Shown here piece by piece: positions 12,274-25,400 of a DNA stretch of 64,000 nucleotides. A model generated the notes under the pieces. The model searched no databases. It was not told where the DNA came from and saw only the letters and a list, made by a program, of their open reading frames with translations. The DNA comes from Pseudoscleropodium purum (Eukaryota > Streptophyta > Bryopsida > Hypnales > Brachytheciaceae): contig OZ017804.1 in assembly GCA_963969395.1 (NCBI GenBank), positions 2,108,001 to 2,172,000 of the forward strand, read 5' to 3'. The first letter of the stretch is position 1, and each line of letters opens with the position of its first letter. Position numbers and translations under genes: made by a program.

Positions 12274-13834
12274 GTAGAAGGCTCTTATTTTGACCCTCTT
12301 CTTCAAACAATCCCTACAAGAAGCTCTGAAACGGATTTAGATATTGGTTCATACTTTGCCAATGGATGGAATAAGAATCAAGGTGTGTCCACTTGATTTT
12401 TCTAAATGAAAATTGATTGCCCAACTGCCTTCTTACAAATACTAAAGAATTTAGGGTTCATTTAAGTTTAATAATGATCACATTCAAGAACCTTGTGTGT
12501 TACTTTTTGCATGGTGCAGTGATTGTTTTTGGTCAATTCATATCATTTTTCAAACTGTTGGTGAGTGGGTTTTGCAAGGTCTATAATCAGAAATGGGCAC
12601 CTACAACAGAATTCTTTGGAAATTCATAAGTAATTCATAAATGCCCCGAAAAATATGAAACCACTTGTGTTACATTCCGCATTAGTTTCTCTTCATGTGA
12701 AATATAAGGGAAAATGTTTTCAAGCATCCGAAACCCATCAGAAAGGCCGACCAGCCCTTGAAGGGACGCTTTGTGAGCACACTACCTCAGTAACAATGAG
12801 AACACAAAAGACTGGACCGAAACGATGATTTCCACTACTAGGACGGACGGCTTACCAGTGACCAGAAAGATTGAAGCTTCTCCGAGGGAAAAAGCAACCG
12901 ACCTCAGAATCGGTCGCCTCCAAAGGGTCGCTTCCACAGGAATTTCTCGACATGCTCTAGTGAACTGGACTCACCATTGCCAGTCATCGAAAGGGGTCCG
13001 TCTACACGTCTACACAAACGAGGAAAATACACACTGCAGACAATGCATACAAAGGAAGACCATACTGTGGCCTTCGGCATTTCCAAGAGCATTGCTTGCC
13101 TCCATCGATATGCTTCCATCCTTTAACAACAGTCAGAGCAAGCCTCAAAATAAATAAAAAGTCCCGCATTCAGCAGGGTCATCCTCACACGCAAAACTGC
13201 AACACATAGAGTCGATGCACGTGGCAAGTATTTCACAAAGGTGAACCAAGGCTTACAATAGAGCTTCTGTTTGCCCAAAAAACTAAACCTACACAACCTA
13301 CACATAGCTTAGCAAAGTGTAAACGGGATAGAGTGCAAACGACTCCACAGTAGCACTACTTGGAGCAAACCCCTGGAGGCACAATCTGGCGTGATGATTC
13401 ACGCACAAGGAAGGGCTCAAATCAATAAATTGGTTAATGTCTACGGAATAGATTCACAGCTGCCGGCCAAATCATACAAAACTCTTCACCCTGGAAAGGA
13501 GAACAAACTAAACCTTGGAGTCTCGGGAGCTGGAGGACTTAACGAATTCCCACTCTTCACGGGGAACTACTGGGAACGACAAAGGAGCGAGCCTCTGGAG
13601 ATGGTGGAGATACCAGGCAAAGCGTCCCGAGCTCGCTGTACGAATAGCATACAAAGTTCGTCCTCCTGCACTGGAAGAGAAGAGCTCACGAGTCGTGACT
13701 GCTACAGCAGGGGAGGAAACCCAGCGTCCGGTGGTCGACCATCACACACCCACGACCTGCGCCACGTGCTGGTGGCACTCGGATGGGGCAGTAGCTGCTG
13801 AAGGAATTCGGATCAATTACGAGGAGCAGACGAC

Positions 13835-16800
13835 TTAGTAAAGCTCGCTGTTGAATTTCGCATACGCATCCTTCAGGAGATCGAAAACCTTCTCGGCAAT
13901 GTACTTCTGTTTCACATTCGCTCCTTTCTGCTGAACTTTGTCGGGATGCACGCACAGGATGGCTCTCTGGTACGCTTTCTTCACCGAAGGACCAGAGACC
14001 AGATCGGACGTCGAAACCACCTTCCAGTTACATTCAGGCCACAGCATCACGTGCAAGGTCGACAGCAGTGCACGCAGATTGCCTTCCTTCCCAGCGGACC
14101 ACCGACGCACATCGGCATCCAGACTGCCGGCAAACCTCTGTCTCTCCTCCTGGTCGCGCTGTAACGCCTGATCCCGCATGTTCTTCTCTTTCAAGGCTTT
14201 CGCAGCTCGCTCCTCGATCAGCATTTGCTTCTCCAGGCGCAGTTTCCTTCGATCGGCAGGCTCTCCGGGAATCTCCTGAAACTTCTCGGGAAGGACAGAA
14301 GAAGACTGAGAATACAGGTTCGTCCACTCATCCACGGCCTTTCGGGCAGAAGGGGAGTTGCGAGTATCCGGGGTCCCCGATAGATTGCTCAGGTTGCCTC
14401 CGGAAGAAAACCTAGACAGTCCGGACGGCGAATTCACAGAGACAGAGGGGCGCTGGCGTGGTTCACTGGTGGCACGGAAGGGATCTTTGCTGCGTAACTG
14501 CTCAGCGAGACCTTTTTCTTTCTCTCTCAGCCGGTCACGCAACTTCTCTTCCTCCCTGTCCCGTTCCCTCTCTCTCTCCCGCTCTTTCTCTTTCAAACGT
14601 TCCTTCTCGCGCGCAACAGCAGCCCTTTGACGAGCTGCTCTCTCGGCACGCTCGTGAGCTTCCTGCACGGCCCTCTCCACGGCTGCTCGCTCAGCACGCT
14701 CCTGGGCCTCCAAAGCGGCCTTCTCTGCAGATCTTCTCAGCTTGTCACCGGACCTCTCATTATCCCTTTCCCTTGACTCCTCCTGCCGAGCCAAACGAGC
14801 CTGAAACTCCTTTTCTTGCTGCCTCAGGACTCGGTATTGGATGTCCTTCTCTTCCCTCCTGCTGGCCGAATCCAAAGAATGACGCTCCCGGGGGTCGAAC
14901 ACCTTCTCACGCCTACCCTCTCTGGCCCGAGAAGACTCGCGACCGACACTGGGATCCGCGTCGTTGGCCATCGACTCCCGAGACCCAAACACCTTCTCAC
15001 GCCTACCATCTCGGGGGCGAGAAGACTCGCGACTGCCGCTGGTATCGGTGTCATTGAAAATCGAATCCCGAGGGTCGAACACCTTCTCACGCCTACCCAC
15101 TCTCGGCAGAGAAGACTCTCGAACAACGCTGGGCTGGGAGTCATTGAAAATAGAATCCCTCAAACCTTCTTGTCGAAGCCTTTCTTTCTCCTTCAGACGC
15201 TCTTCCTCCCTCTTAGCCCGACGACGGTCCCTCTCGATTTGCTCACGCATCCTCCTCCTTTCCTCTCGGGAGGGCTTGGTCTCCTCCGGACCCAGATCAA
15301 CAACGGTCACTTCAGGCAAAACATAGCCGGTCTTCTGGTTCTCGGACTGCTTGTGGACGAACCCATTGGCCCGTTCGTTTAAAGAAACCTGCGGCTTCGC
15401 AGTAGTGTACAGTCTCTGCAGATCCGCGCGCTGCTGGACCTTCTGGACAGAAGGATGTTTATCAGTGCTAGAAACATCCGAGTTCGGGCTGGAACGAGGC
15501 TCCTCAGCTTCAGACGCTTGAGACCTCTGGCTCCGTCGATCCTTGCTGCTTTCAGAAGGCTCGGACTTCTGGTTAGGACGATGCCTGGCAGGACCAGGAT
15601 GCTGGCGCGCAAGCGCGGGAGGGGGAGGAGGGGGACGAGATGGCGGGGGATAAGGGCACGGCTCAGTCACAAGCCGGATTTGGTCAACCGTAAGCCACAC
15701 GTCCACCAGAGAGTCAGACTTTCGACGCACTCGGTGCGCTCCTCTGGATGCTCCACCCGGAACCAGGTTAACCTCAAACTTAGTCAGGGGCTCACCGACA
15801 TTCGATGCAGAACCGTTGGGACGGCTCACCACATCACCAGAACGGGTAGATCTGCGCGACCTGTGCACGTACGATGGCGATCCCGTAGGACTGCCCATGG
15901 AATTCAAATCAAAACCTCTTCGCAGGGGGATACTTTCAGTAGTACTCACATCCTCGGACGACACGTGACTCCGTGCTTCGGGAGCAAAAGGCCCAGGACC
16001 CGAGCTGGGAGAATCCTTCTCCTCAGTGCTGGCCGCAGCGGGGGTCTCCGGGGTGGGGGGGAACTTGTCCGATGACCTACGCAATGGCTCTCCCGAGTCG
16101 GGCTCACAACTGGACACATTCACCTGACTCGGACGACTGGGGGGCAAGTCCATACTAGAAGGAGCATAAGGCTCGTTCAGGTCTGGAAAAGCCGTACCGT
16201 TCGAGGCAGGGACTGTGAATCCAGTCGTGGAATCAGGCCTTCCAAGAGATTCGGCTTCCGAACCGTCCATGGAAACAGAGGACGTCCTGCGATCGGACTC
16301 CGACTTCACCCTACTTCCACTCAAACCGTTCGGCCCTTCTCCACCGGACACCTCGGAGTGGGAATCCCCGGTCCCAGGACTGAACTGGCCCGCTGATCTG
16401 CCCGTTCTAGAACGCCCGAATCCTCTCATGAAACTGCCTTTCACTGGGCTACCAGACTCGGCTGATTTCCGGGTTTGGGAATTCGGACCATCGTACGAAT
16501 TGGGAATCGATCCTGGCTGACTGACCGGTTGAGGTTCCCTGCTAAGCGAGTCCAGAAACTCGTCCTCTGCTGATCGCCTCGAATCTACAGATCGGGAAGA
16601 TCGGCTTCCAACCCACTCTTTCGGAACCTCTGCGTCCAAATCGGTTTCATCAGTAAAACAGACAATTCGGACACGAATGGCTCCAAAATCAAGAACACGG
16701 ACGTTCCGACACGTCCAGATGGACAACAAAAAACAAGGCACTGGAGACATAAGCAGCATAGAAGCTGGTGCTGACATCTGCGATGGTGGAGATTTCTGAC

Positions 16801-17762
16801 GTAATCAATCCCATTTCAAATCAAGAATCCCCATGAACACCAGCAAGAAATCGTACGCGTACCTTGCTCATTCATACTCGGAGTGGACGCTTCCGTCGGT
16901 CTTGATCGAGTCTGAGAGAAAACGGCGGGGACATCCTCCTTGTATGGGCTATCGGAAGATGCAGCTGTTGACTTTCCGACGCTTCCTTCCGTAAATTCAG
17001 CGAAGCTCGAGCTGGAAGCAGAACCGGACCTTGCACCCATGTTCATCTCGCCAAAGCCTCCCACGCTGGAGCTTCTGAAAATCAGCGCACACACTCAGGA
17101 CATACAGCTAACGACCACGCACACACCAGCCAAACCCATGTCAACGCAAGATGGCTTCAGCGCTCATTGCATACCGGCACAATATGCGGCAAAAAGGGAC
17201 GACAAAAATCCTGCCAGGCCAAAGCGCGCAACGCAAACACAGAGGCCGGACACTACTGACGTAATCAAATTCAACTCGGCCATATCACGGCTCCACAGAA
17301 AGGCCAAACACAACTGCCTCAGCAAACCCAAGAAGACCAAGGCAACTCGGAATGGCAGAGGAATTTAGGGCACGGGTCACATACACGGAGCCAGATCATA
17401 ACACACAAGGGACTTGGACGGGGACAGCAGAAACCCGGAATAACCAAGCAATATCTCCTGGTGTATGCTTACTTTGCGGAGACACGAAAACCTTGATCAG
17501 GTGCGTTCCCGGATGGATCTGCTTGGCGTGCAGACTTACTCAACCCAGGATGGCCTGCTCCGATGCTGTCTCCAGTCGCCACCATCGCCGCAGCGGCAGC
17601 GGCAGACTGATTGAGGCGACCCAGTCCACTTCCCACGCTTTTGCCTCTATCCAGTGCCCTCGCAGACATCCTCTCGTCTGATCGAGGTCCATAGGATGCC
17701 GACTTCCCGACAACCTTCAATCCATAGTTTCGCTGTAAAATATTCGCGAATTGGTCCTCCAT
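13835..17762 (-). CDS. Auxilin-like J-domain protein (copy 2)
   Basis: Proposed exons on the minus strand are 17762-17473, 17074-16863 and 16629-13835, giving the same 1,098 residues as the gene at 2356-6283. The large last exon is identical in translation to its partner, including the polyproline stretch, the threefold 30-residue repeat (14,888-15,157) and the C-terminal J domain with HPD. The predicted function is Hsc70 recruitment for clathrin-coat disassembly. Upstream DNA is identical to copy 1 only as far as 18,074, about 310 bp before the start codon. Beyond that the promoters differ, so the copies may be expressed differently while encoding one protein. Confidence 0.87.
14888..15157 (-). 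repeat. Three 90-bp tandem repeats inside auxilin-like copy 2
   Basis: These are the mirror image of the repeats at 4961-5230. They encode three in-frame 30-residue units before the J domain. Confidence 0.85.
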
Positions 17763-18074
17763 TTCAAATTGCGGCACTTTCCACGAACACTATTTCCAGG
17801 CTAATGTTGAAACTAAACTGCTACAGTCACCCATTGATGATGAAGACCCGCACATGTTCTCAACCGAGGCGCAGCATCTGCACCAAGAAGTCAAGTCATA
17901 AGAACTCTTTCGAAGATTATGTCGCCTGCCATTCCATGCCAAGTAGTGCGGATTTTCGCAGCTGACGCAATTTGAATCACCGGCCGGCCAATTGAGTTCG
18001 AACTAATCTTAAAAAACCACGACACTAAATGAGGCTTGGTCGCAGCTCTCACAGGCCCCCACGCTACAGGTACT

Positions 18075-19228
18075 AACCAGGGGTACCACCTGAGCTGGCC
18101 TTTTGTCACGAGTGCGATTCGTAGCTTCGAATAACGCTTTTGAAGATTTTATTTGGCGGTTGAAGGATGTCGTCCCTTGACAGACTCTTGGAGCTAAGAC
18201 AGTGTGAATGTCACCACATTGCTAATGTTAATCCGACTTGCGCGATAGCAAAGCTTTTATAGCGTCCTGAATGTGGCTTGATCGCAGCTCTCCAAACTAC
18301 CAACACCGACGACCCTAACTGGCTGAGCTGATCTGTTCTCATCACTACCAGTTGTAATGCCGGAGGTACCTTGGTTTTCGAGAGTTATAGGATCTAAAGT
18401 TCAAATCTACCACACCACTAACGGTCATCTCGGTCCCCAGAAGCGCATTCCGAGATCTGCATTCCCGTAAAACATAAAAATCAGACGATCTTGTCCGAGG
18501 GATCTTTACCATACAACATCCACACAAACAAATGCGTCCAGACACCTGTGAACCCTGAATGTTCCATCCTTACCCAGGATGGACGGCACCCGTCCACAAA
18601 ACACCACTCCCGTCATCGTCGTCGTCTACGAACGCGCCTCTTCCACAAATCTCCACCATCACAGCACGGCATTACAACGCCAAGACCTCCCCTCCTGCGA
18701 CGCTTCGACGGAGCAGGGACAACAACAACCGCCCCCAAGTGTCAGATCCATCACCACTACTGTAGTCTCGTACTTTCCTACCCGAAACCCTCGTCCCGCG
18801 CGAATCGGAACTAGCATCCGAAACCCTCGGCTAAAAATAACGAGCTTTCCTGACAATGCACACGAAAGAGCGTCACACATTCAACGCAGCGAGCTCGGTA
18901 TTGGGCAATGGCATGCTGTGGGCCTGTGGCAGAGGACTTTCAGCCTTCACCGTGATTCCTGCTCTCCTGGCCCCGAGCGATTCCCACTCGCGCTTGATCC
19001 CCTTCACAGGAAAGCTGCATATTACTCGGCTTGGACATCATCGGCCACCATCGCTGCTGCTCTTTCTGCTTGCTATGCTCTGCCCGCAACGGTTTTAGGG
19101 TTTGGCCCTCCGTTCCCGCCCTCCGTTTCTCCGGGCCCCCCGACATCCTCATGCTAGGAGAATGAGCCAGCCCCCTTTCCCCCTCCCGCTTCCCAAATGC
19201 ATGAGCTCTTACAACTTCAAAGTCAGTC
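18075..19228 (-). repeat. Right outer arm of the inverted duplication (diverged)
   Basis: This is homologous in reverse complement to 911-2043 but with many differences and indels; the mirror sum shifts from 20,118 to about 20,138 across it. It includes a 192-codon plus-strand ORF (18,579-19,157), but the equivalent frame is broken on the left side, so I treat it as chance. The part next to the inner arm (18,075-18,330) contains two diverged direct copies of an agctcag to agctgcgaYcaagcc block that appears less repeated on the left. Likely role: distal promoter and 5' region of auxilin-like copy 2. Confidence 0.72.
19094..19103 (-). promoter_or_regulatory. Telo-box, right outer arm
   Basis: The minus strand reads GGGCCAAACCCTAAAA here, matching the telo-box plus GGGCCA pair at 1029 in the diverged left arm. 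Conservation within diverged DNA supports, but does not prove, a promoter role for auxilin-like copy 2. Confidence 0.45.
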
Positions 19229-22200
19229 CATCATCACAAAAATTAGGAGTTGGTCTTTGAATCTGTCATTTAAACGTTGCTCAAACCACTTTGATAAGGT
19301 ATTCATATTATAAATTACGTAGATGTCGGTTTGAAGTGAAAAAAATTCTTTGATTTTAAGGTTAAACAACAAAAAAAAATTAGATGCCTAATTATGTCAT
19401 ATAAGATTTGTTCTACCAAATTATCCCTTGGAGAATATACTCAATCCAAGGAGCTTAATTTTGGGACAATGTTAAAGATAACATCTCCAATATTTAAGAA
19501 CAATCCAACTTTACTATGTCATTTACATTATCTTTAAGATATGCACATATCAAGCTAAGTTTTGTATTTTGAATTACAATTTGAATACATGATTCTTGGA
19601 TAAAATACTATGTTAGAATTTGGTAAAGTACATGATTTGTCCTCATAGTGAGTGGAGGAAATTAGTAGTACCTAGAAAATAAGTATCTTTACAAAATTAT
19701 AGTTTTGTCAAAATTGGTACAATTTGATAAGATTTCAACTTGCACTAATTCAAAACAGTGTGATTTTGATAAATTAGTGTCACTTGCACTATCATACCGA
19801 ACTATCACAATCAACATTAATTAAATAAGAAAACAAAAATTGATTTTTTTTTAAAAATTATTCTAAGAAAAAGTTGAAAATGAATAATTTAATGCTTGCA
19901 AATGCCTAGATATTAGAAATGGTACTAATGGAAAAAATCAAGTCCTTGAATGTCAAAATTTTATAGTTTCATTTTTATCAAAGTAATATATACACCATCT
20001 AATATGAAGATATTTTGGACTACTAATATAAAGGGCTAGTTTTATTGATTTGCCATGAGTAAGAAGGGTGAAGAGGTCCTTCTTATAGTGTTCTTCATCA
20101 ATCTTCAAAGGTTATAGAAAATTTGAATCAAGGTGTGAGCTTTAAAAAAAAAGTAATTGTGATCAAACTTCATTTAAGCATTGTCAATTTTTTTTTTCAA
20201 AATGCAAGTCAACTAAAAAAATGTGGGAAATCAAGTTAAATTTCACCTCCAAAAATTTGTTTGTGGTTTAGAGTTTTTAACACAAAGTTATAGAAATCTA
20301 AATTTGTACTGTGAAGACATTAATTGCATTAAAATATGAGCAATTGAATTCTTTCATGTCTTAATTTATATATCCCACATAGATTGTTGTACATCTTACT
20401 TTCCCACTTCTAAAAGATACTTGCTTTCTCTCCACAAATCAAGCATTAAGTAGCTTGCATAGATATGAAGGACATAGATAGACAAAGTGTCCACATACAA
20501 AAGTATGGGAATTTTTTTAAATCAAAAATTGAATTTTTTATTAATTATGAATGCACTTGCCTACCTACATTTTGCTACTTTAATTAATTATTCAGTATGG
20601 AATGCCAACCCTAATAGTTGCATATAGTATTTGAATAAACCAATGTAGCTTTGAGTTTGAATGTCGTCTAGAAGAAAGCAACCTCATCCAATTGATTATG
20701 ATAGTCATTTGTACCATTTTGCAATGCCTAAATTAAAGTTTGAATTTATCCACTAAAATATCCTAAACTTTGTTTAAATGTTAATCAAATTCCATTTCAA
20801 TTTTGTAATGAATAAAATGTAAGCTTTTCATATAATTTTTGAATTTTTTGAATTAATAATAATTTCTTAACAAAATAGTCTTGACAAATATTTTTTTCAA
20901 TAGCCATTGATTTTACATTAAATTCCACAAATGATTCATGATCTAATTGAGGCAATATTATTAAGAAAATAATTATTTTTAATTGTAAATGAATTCACAT
21001 TTTTCACATCTACATATGTCATATACTTTTCTATCTATTTGATTTCATTTTTCATTTTTGGTTTTCATATTAAATAATTAATTTGAAACACATATTTAAT
21101 CACATCTAATGAAAAATTGGTAATTTCAAAGATTTAGCAATTTTACAAATTAATAAAATCAATTGTAACTTTTACATAATTGCAATTTAAAAACTTAAAG
21201 TATAATTTGAGCCTTGGTTTGATATATGCATGGTTTGGTTTCACATAAATAAGTTTGAAAAATTCAAAAAATGAATAATTATAAAAGAAATATGAATCTT
21301 CCAGCAAATACAAATGACACTCACATTTAGAAATTTAGAAATTTATTTCTTGTTATGCTAATAACATCTTGTAAATTTCAAAGTCTCAAATTTTTTTAAC
21401 CATACAAAGAATACTTAAACTTTTAAAAATCATAATATGCTTGAATAAAATACAATACAATTCTTTAAAAGAATTTTTATTATATATACTCATATATTTA
21501 ATTTTGCAAAGACTATCACAAATATTATTTATTTTTCTAACTTAGTTGTATTTTTGTTTTTTTCAAATTGTCCACTATTTTCTCTCAACTTTAAGATTCT
21601 TTCACTATTTTTATTCACTATGATTTATTCCATCATTTTAATAGTTCCTTTTAAGTTTGGACATGGTTTTCACTACATGACTAGCCTTCTTCCAATTAGA
21701 TTGAGAATATTACATTATCATGAGAATTTAAGCAATAGAATAAGAATTAAATATTGTAGCTATAAACTCCAAGACACCTATATACTAGGTAAAAGAAATA
21801 TTTGTTTGTAAACCAAGCATACCTACATTACAAAAAAGTGATTCATTACAATGCATTGAGCTCACCAAATTTTTAAAACTCATTGATAACAATTGAAATC
21901 ATTTTGAAAATAGATCTTTAGAATCATCAAGATTTTCATTTTTATACTTGTAGTATTTTAGGCTTTTTTCGGCATTTCTATAACTTACTTTGATATTCAA
22001 AATTATTGATCAGATTTTAGGGGGACTATAAGTATATTTTTTATTTTTTGTTTTTTCAAATGTGTATTTTATGCAAACGATGAGGTGAAAATTATAGTGA
22101 AGTGTTTGACAAAGGTTATGTAATGGGTTAAATTTTCTACTACAAATTTGAGTTCTAAAATGGATTTTTGGGTGCAAAATTAGTGCCTATCAAACATTTA

Positions 22201-23929
22201 ATACACATTAATTGCATCTTTATAGTTGGTGTAACAAAGTGTATAGTTGCCCTCTATATGATTATACTTTCTAAAATGATCTTTTCTCTAATTACATAAG
22301 CCTTAGCAATGGATGTGCTCATTAATTTTGAAAACTAAATATACAAATACTACATTCTTTGCTTATGTTTTAACAATAAATTTTTTGAACTTCAAAAGTT
22401 ATTTTTTGAGGTTAGACATTTTTATATACCTTAAACTATAGATGACTTGCAAGAAAAAGTTGTGAAAATTTGTATGATACAAATATAAGAGAATTAACAT
22501 AAAAATCTATAAAATATTTAGATGGATTAAAAACAAAAATTATATGTGCTCAAGAGATGTTTGCATTCATCTCTTATTTGAAATTAGAACACATGGTCCT
22601 TTTCCTAGTTATAAATTAGTATTTATAATGCGTGAATTCTATATTGTCACACTTGTTTGCAAATGGTTTAGTATCACATATTTGTGGCAACATGCACTTG
22701 GTTGGTCTTGTCTTACAGCCTCTCCACTCTAGCCATCAAGTTGTGTAGCCTATAATAAAGAGCAAGCCCACTTGGTGCCAATAGCAAGGATTTTTTTTCA
22801 TTTATTTTGGGCAGTACCAAAAGTGATTTTCAATGGAGTAATGAAGTTGTTTACATTCATGGAAATATATGAAACCTACAATATGTAAATGAAAATTCAT
22901 TTATTCATCCAATAGAATGTACATGCATCCCAAATAGAATAATACCATCCCAAGATTTGATAGAGATTTAGCGATTTCATCCACTCTTTAAAAAGAAGAA
23001 TATTTACCAAATATTCCCTATAAAAAATTTCACATTGCTTTTTAGCAGAAATTGTTTGTACTTTAAAACCACCTCTCTTGGCGTGACATGTGGCTTGTGG
23101 TGGAGAACGACTGGGCTGATGGTCCTGGTGGAGATGCCCTTAACTGTTGAACGCCCACCATCTCCTTGGACTGCTGTAGCTTTTGGAAGTAAGCTTATAT
23201 AGCAATTTGACCTTGGTTTGACTTGAAACAATTGAACATACTGGAAATTCAAATTGCATGAACATGAAACTCACCTGTTGAAACTGTTTGAAAATTCTCT
23301 TTGAAACCATGCTGATAATTTTTTTTTAAACTTTGAATTCACTTTCTTGAATTCAAATGTGAGCAAAAAGTAAGTACGGTACATCCCAACCTTGATAATT
23401 TGACTGCTTGGAAGAAAGTCATATTAAAGGTTAAGTACTATGAATGTGAGACAAGTGTATTACAAGTGATGTCAGCGTGACAAATGTTCAAGATATTTTA
23501 GAATATTGTTTTTAGTGAGAACAAAGTTTTTTTGGTGAAAACAAGAATGTAAACATAAGTAATCTTCAACACACGAGGGGTTATTAAGGACAAAGGAATG
23601 GAATTGGAAAAAGTAACCCTAACAAATTAAAGGATGAGTGATAGACAATGGGTGTATGCAAGGAATGCATATTTTGCACTTCTTTTCATGTTTTTATGCA
23701 CAAACTAGCAAACATGCATGTGGATAGACGCACATAATTGTTACATACAGTAGGAGTATTGAAAACCAATATTGTACCCAATGATGTTCAACTTTCTAGG
23801 TAAGACAATAATTTTAGAACCTAAATCTAGATCCACTATAGATAACTTATCATTTGGGTCAACAAACAATAAACTATCTCTAATCTATCTATAATTAGAT
23901 TCTAAAATAACTACCATGTGTAGAAAATG
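19229..23929. other. AT-rich intergenic DNA, no gene seen
   Basis: This long, very AT-rich stretch has many A and T runs. The open frames here (for example 21,554-21,811 +, 22,544-22,732 +, 23,004-23,252 -) are short, low in complexity and not recognised. A slightly GC-richer patch at about 23,070-23,190 resembles decayed coding DNA but gives no clear domain. No tRNA, rRNA or intact mobile element was identified. Confidence 0.5.
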
Positions 23930-24480
23930 ATACTATTGGATACACTATAGTGTTTGGATGCTCCAACCTTAACCCTTAAATGACAAATTGGTCATTTTGG
24001 AAATCATTTTATTTTGTTACCTTGCCAATTTTTGGATTGAAAAAAAATGCAAAAGCACTCTTTAGAAGTCAAGCTACTCCAAATGACCTTCTTGCCTTTT
24101 CACACAAAATTTGGAGGATGAATAGTTGCACTTTTTGTCTTGCATGGAGAGACTAAACATACATGTCATACATTGGTTGAAAAACGTCCATCATGTAATT
24201 TATGGGTTGACACTATTTTCCAAATCTAATTGTTTCAATTCAATCTTTAAGCTAACTTCCATTTCCTCATTTGCTCCCAATTGCTTTGACCCACTTTAAC
24301 CCTATAAAGATGAGTTAGTCTCTGAAGAAATCATCATTTTCTAATACCATGGGAATCAATCACTTAAAAAAATGAAAAAGTATTCATTGGAAGTCAAATT
24401 ACTATAGAAGATGTTCCCTTTTCACAACAAAACTCTGAGGATGAATAGTTGCACTTCTCATCCATCGGTCACTAAGTCAC
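23930..24480 (+). repeat. Two diverged direct copies of a roughly 320-bp repeat
   Basis: Copy A (about 23,930-24,250) and copy B (about 24,290-24,480) share the order: ttaaccc, an attrgtc block, aatcat, aaaagcactc or aaaagtattc, a gaagtcaa block, then ggatgaatagttgcact. The ggatgaatag motif recurs at 24,116 and 24,439, an offset of 323. A third copy lies in inverted orientation at about 45,400-45,690. The family is unknown. Confidence 0.6.
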
Positions 24481-24599
24481 TACAACAACATTACATTACA
24501 AGGTTAAGAGTTTTTTTTGTTTTTTTGTTTGTTCTTCACACCATGGACGGAAAGCAATTTGTTTTTTCCTTCTATTTTTTTTCTTCTTTTTTGTTTCCC

Positions 24600-24880
24600 T
24601 AGGACCTACAGGGTTTGAGCGTACCGTGGTGGGATACTAACTAAAGGGCGTTTGTGTTGACCAGGTTCGGTCCTAACTTAACTCGTGTTGACTGAGGACC
24701 GTTTTTGCATAGCTGGATAAAGCCAGTTGATCATTGTCCTGTACTGTACAATACAGGGGACACCGTGGGTTCAGTTCTGGAAAGAGCCTCCATCAATTCC
24801 CGGCGTTCGATGAGAGCCTGAGGGGAGGTGGGGACCCCCCAAACCGACACTTTTGGACACTGTGCCTACTTATTAACCTA
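24600..24880. other. GC-richer patch of unknown origin
   Basis: This is a local rise in GC content between AT-rich repeats, containing a gttgaccaggttcggtcc stretch and a ggggaggtggggacccccc run. A chance 84-codon frame (24,734-24,988) overlaps it. It looks like a fragment of another mobile or genic sequence. I find no termini, cloverleaf or protein domain. Confidence 0.35.
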
Positions 24881-24884
24881 TTAT

Positions 24885-25400
24885 CAGACTCCTCAAATTT
24901 TCTTATTTTCCTTGGTGGCAAGGGAAAGGTGACGGAGGTTCTAATGCATCAAAGAATGCAGCATTTGGATACCGTATGCAAAAGTTAGGAAGGGTCAAAA
25001 AATAAATTTGGGTAGATGTTTTGAAATCATTTCTTCCTCATATGTACATACTGAATTTAGAGTGGTCAAATTTTTGTTGGTTTTCTTCATGGAAAGTGAA
25101 AAAAGGTTCCAGCATACTAAAAAAACATGACATTTGGATCATGTACGCTAAAGTTAGGAAGGGTCAAAGTATGTTTGAGTAGGATTTTTTGAAATCACTT
25201 CTTCAGCATGTGTACATTATAGTAATTTCGATTGGTTAAATTTTCATAATTTCTTGTTGAAAAGTGAAAGGAGATTCCAACACTTGAATGAATGACATTT
25301 GAATATTGTATGCAAAAATTAAGAAGGGGCAAAGTATTTCAATTTGGTAGATAATCTAAATTTGTTTCTTCCATATATGCATATATTGATTTTGGAAATG
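24885..25400 (+). repeat. Three tandem copies of a 165-169 bp repeat
   Basis: The motif aaagttagga with its neighbours (catttggat upstream, gggtcaaa downstream) recurs at 24,981, 25,150 and, more diverged, 25,315. Each unit also carries a ggtcaaattt block and a gaaagtgaaagg-like block. The spacing of 169 and 165 bp is close to nucleosome length, as in many plant satellites, but only three copies exist here. Confidence 0.65.

Larger units (their letters stand above)
11450..18074 (-). repeat. Right inner palindrome arm (6,625 bp)
   Basis: This is the reverse complement of 2044-8668, with the axis of symmetry at 10,059. It carries the second auxilin-like gene on the minus strand, so the two genes converge with their 3' ends facing the spacer. 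No base difference from the left arm was seen in the stretches compared. A base-by-base alignment of the whole arm was not possible by eye. Confidence 0.92.

Noticed and set aside
18579..19157. 192-codon plus-strand ORF in the right outer arm
   Set aside because: Its counterpart on the left is broken into several frames, and no domain or composition typical of a protein is seen.
24660..24700. ggttcggtcc as a tRNA B-box
   Set aside because: No A-box at the right distance and no cloverleaf could be drawn.
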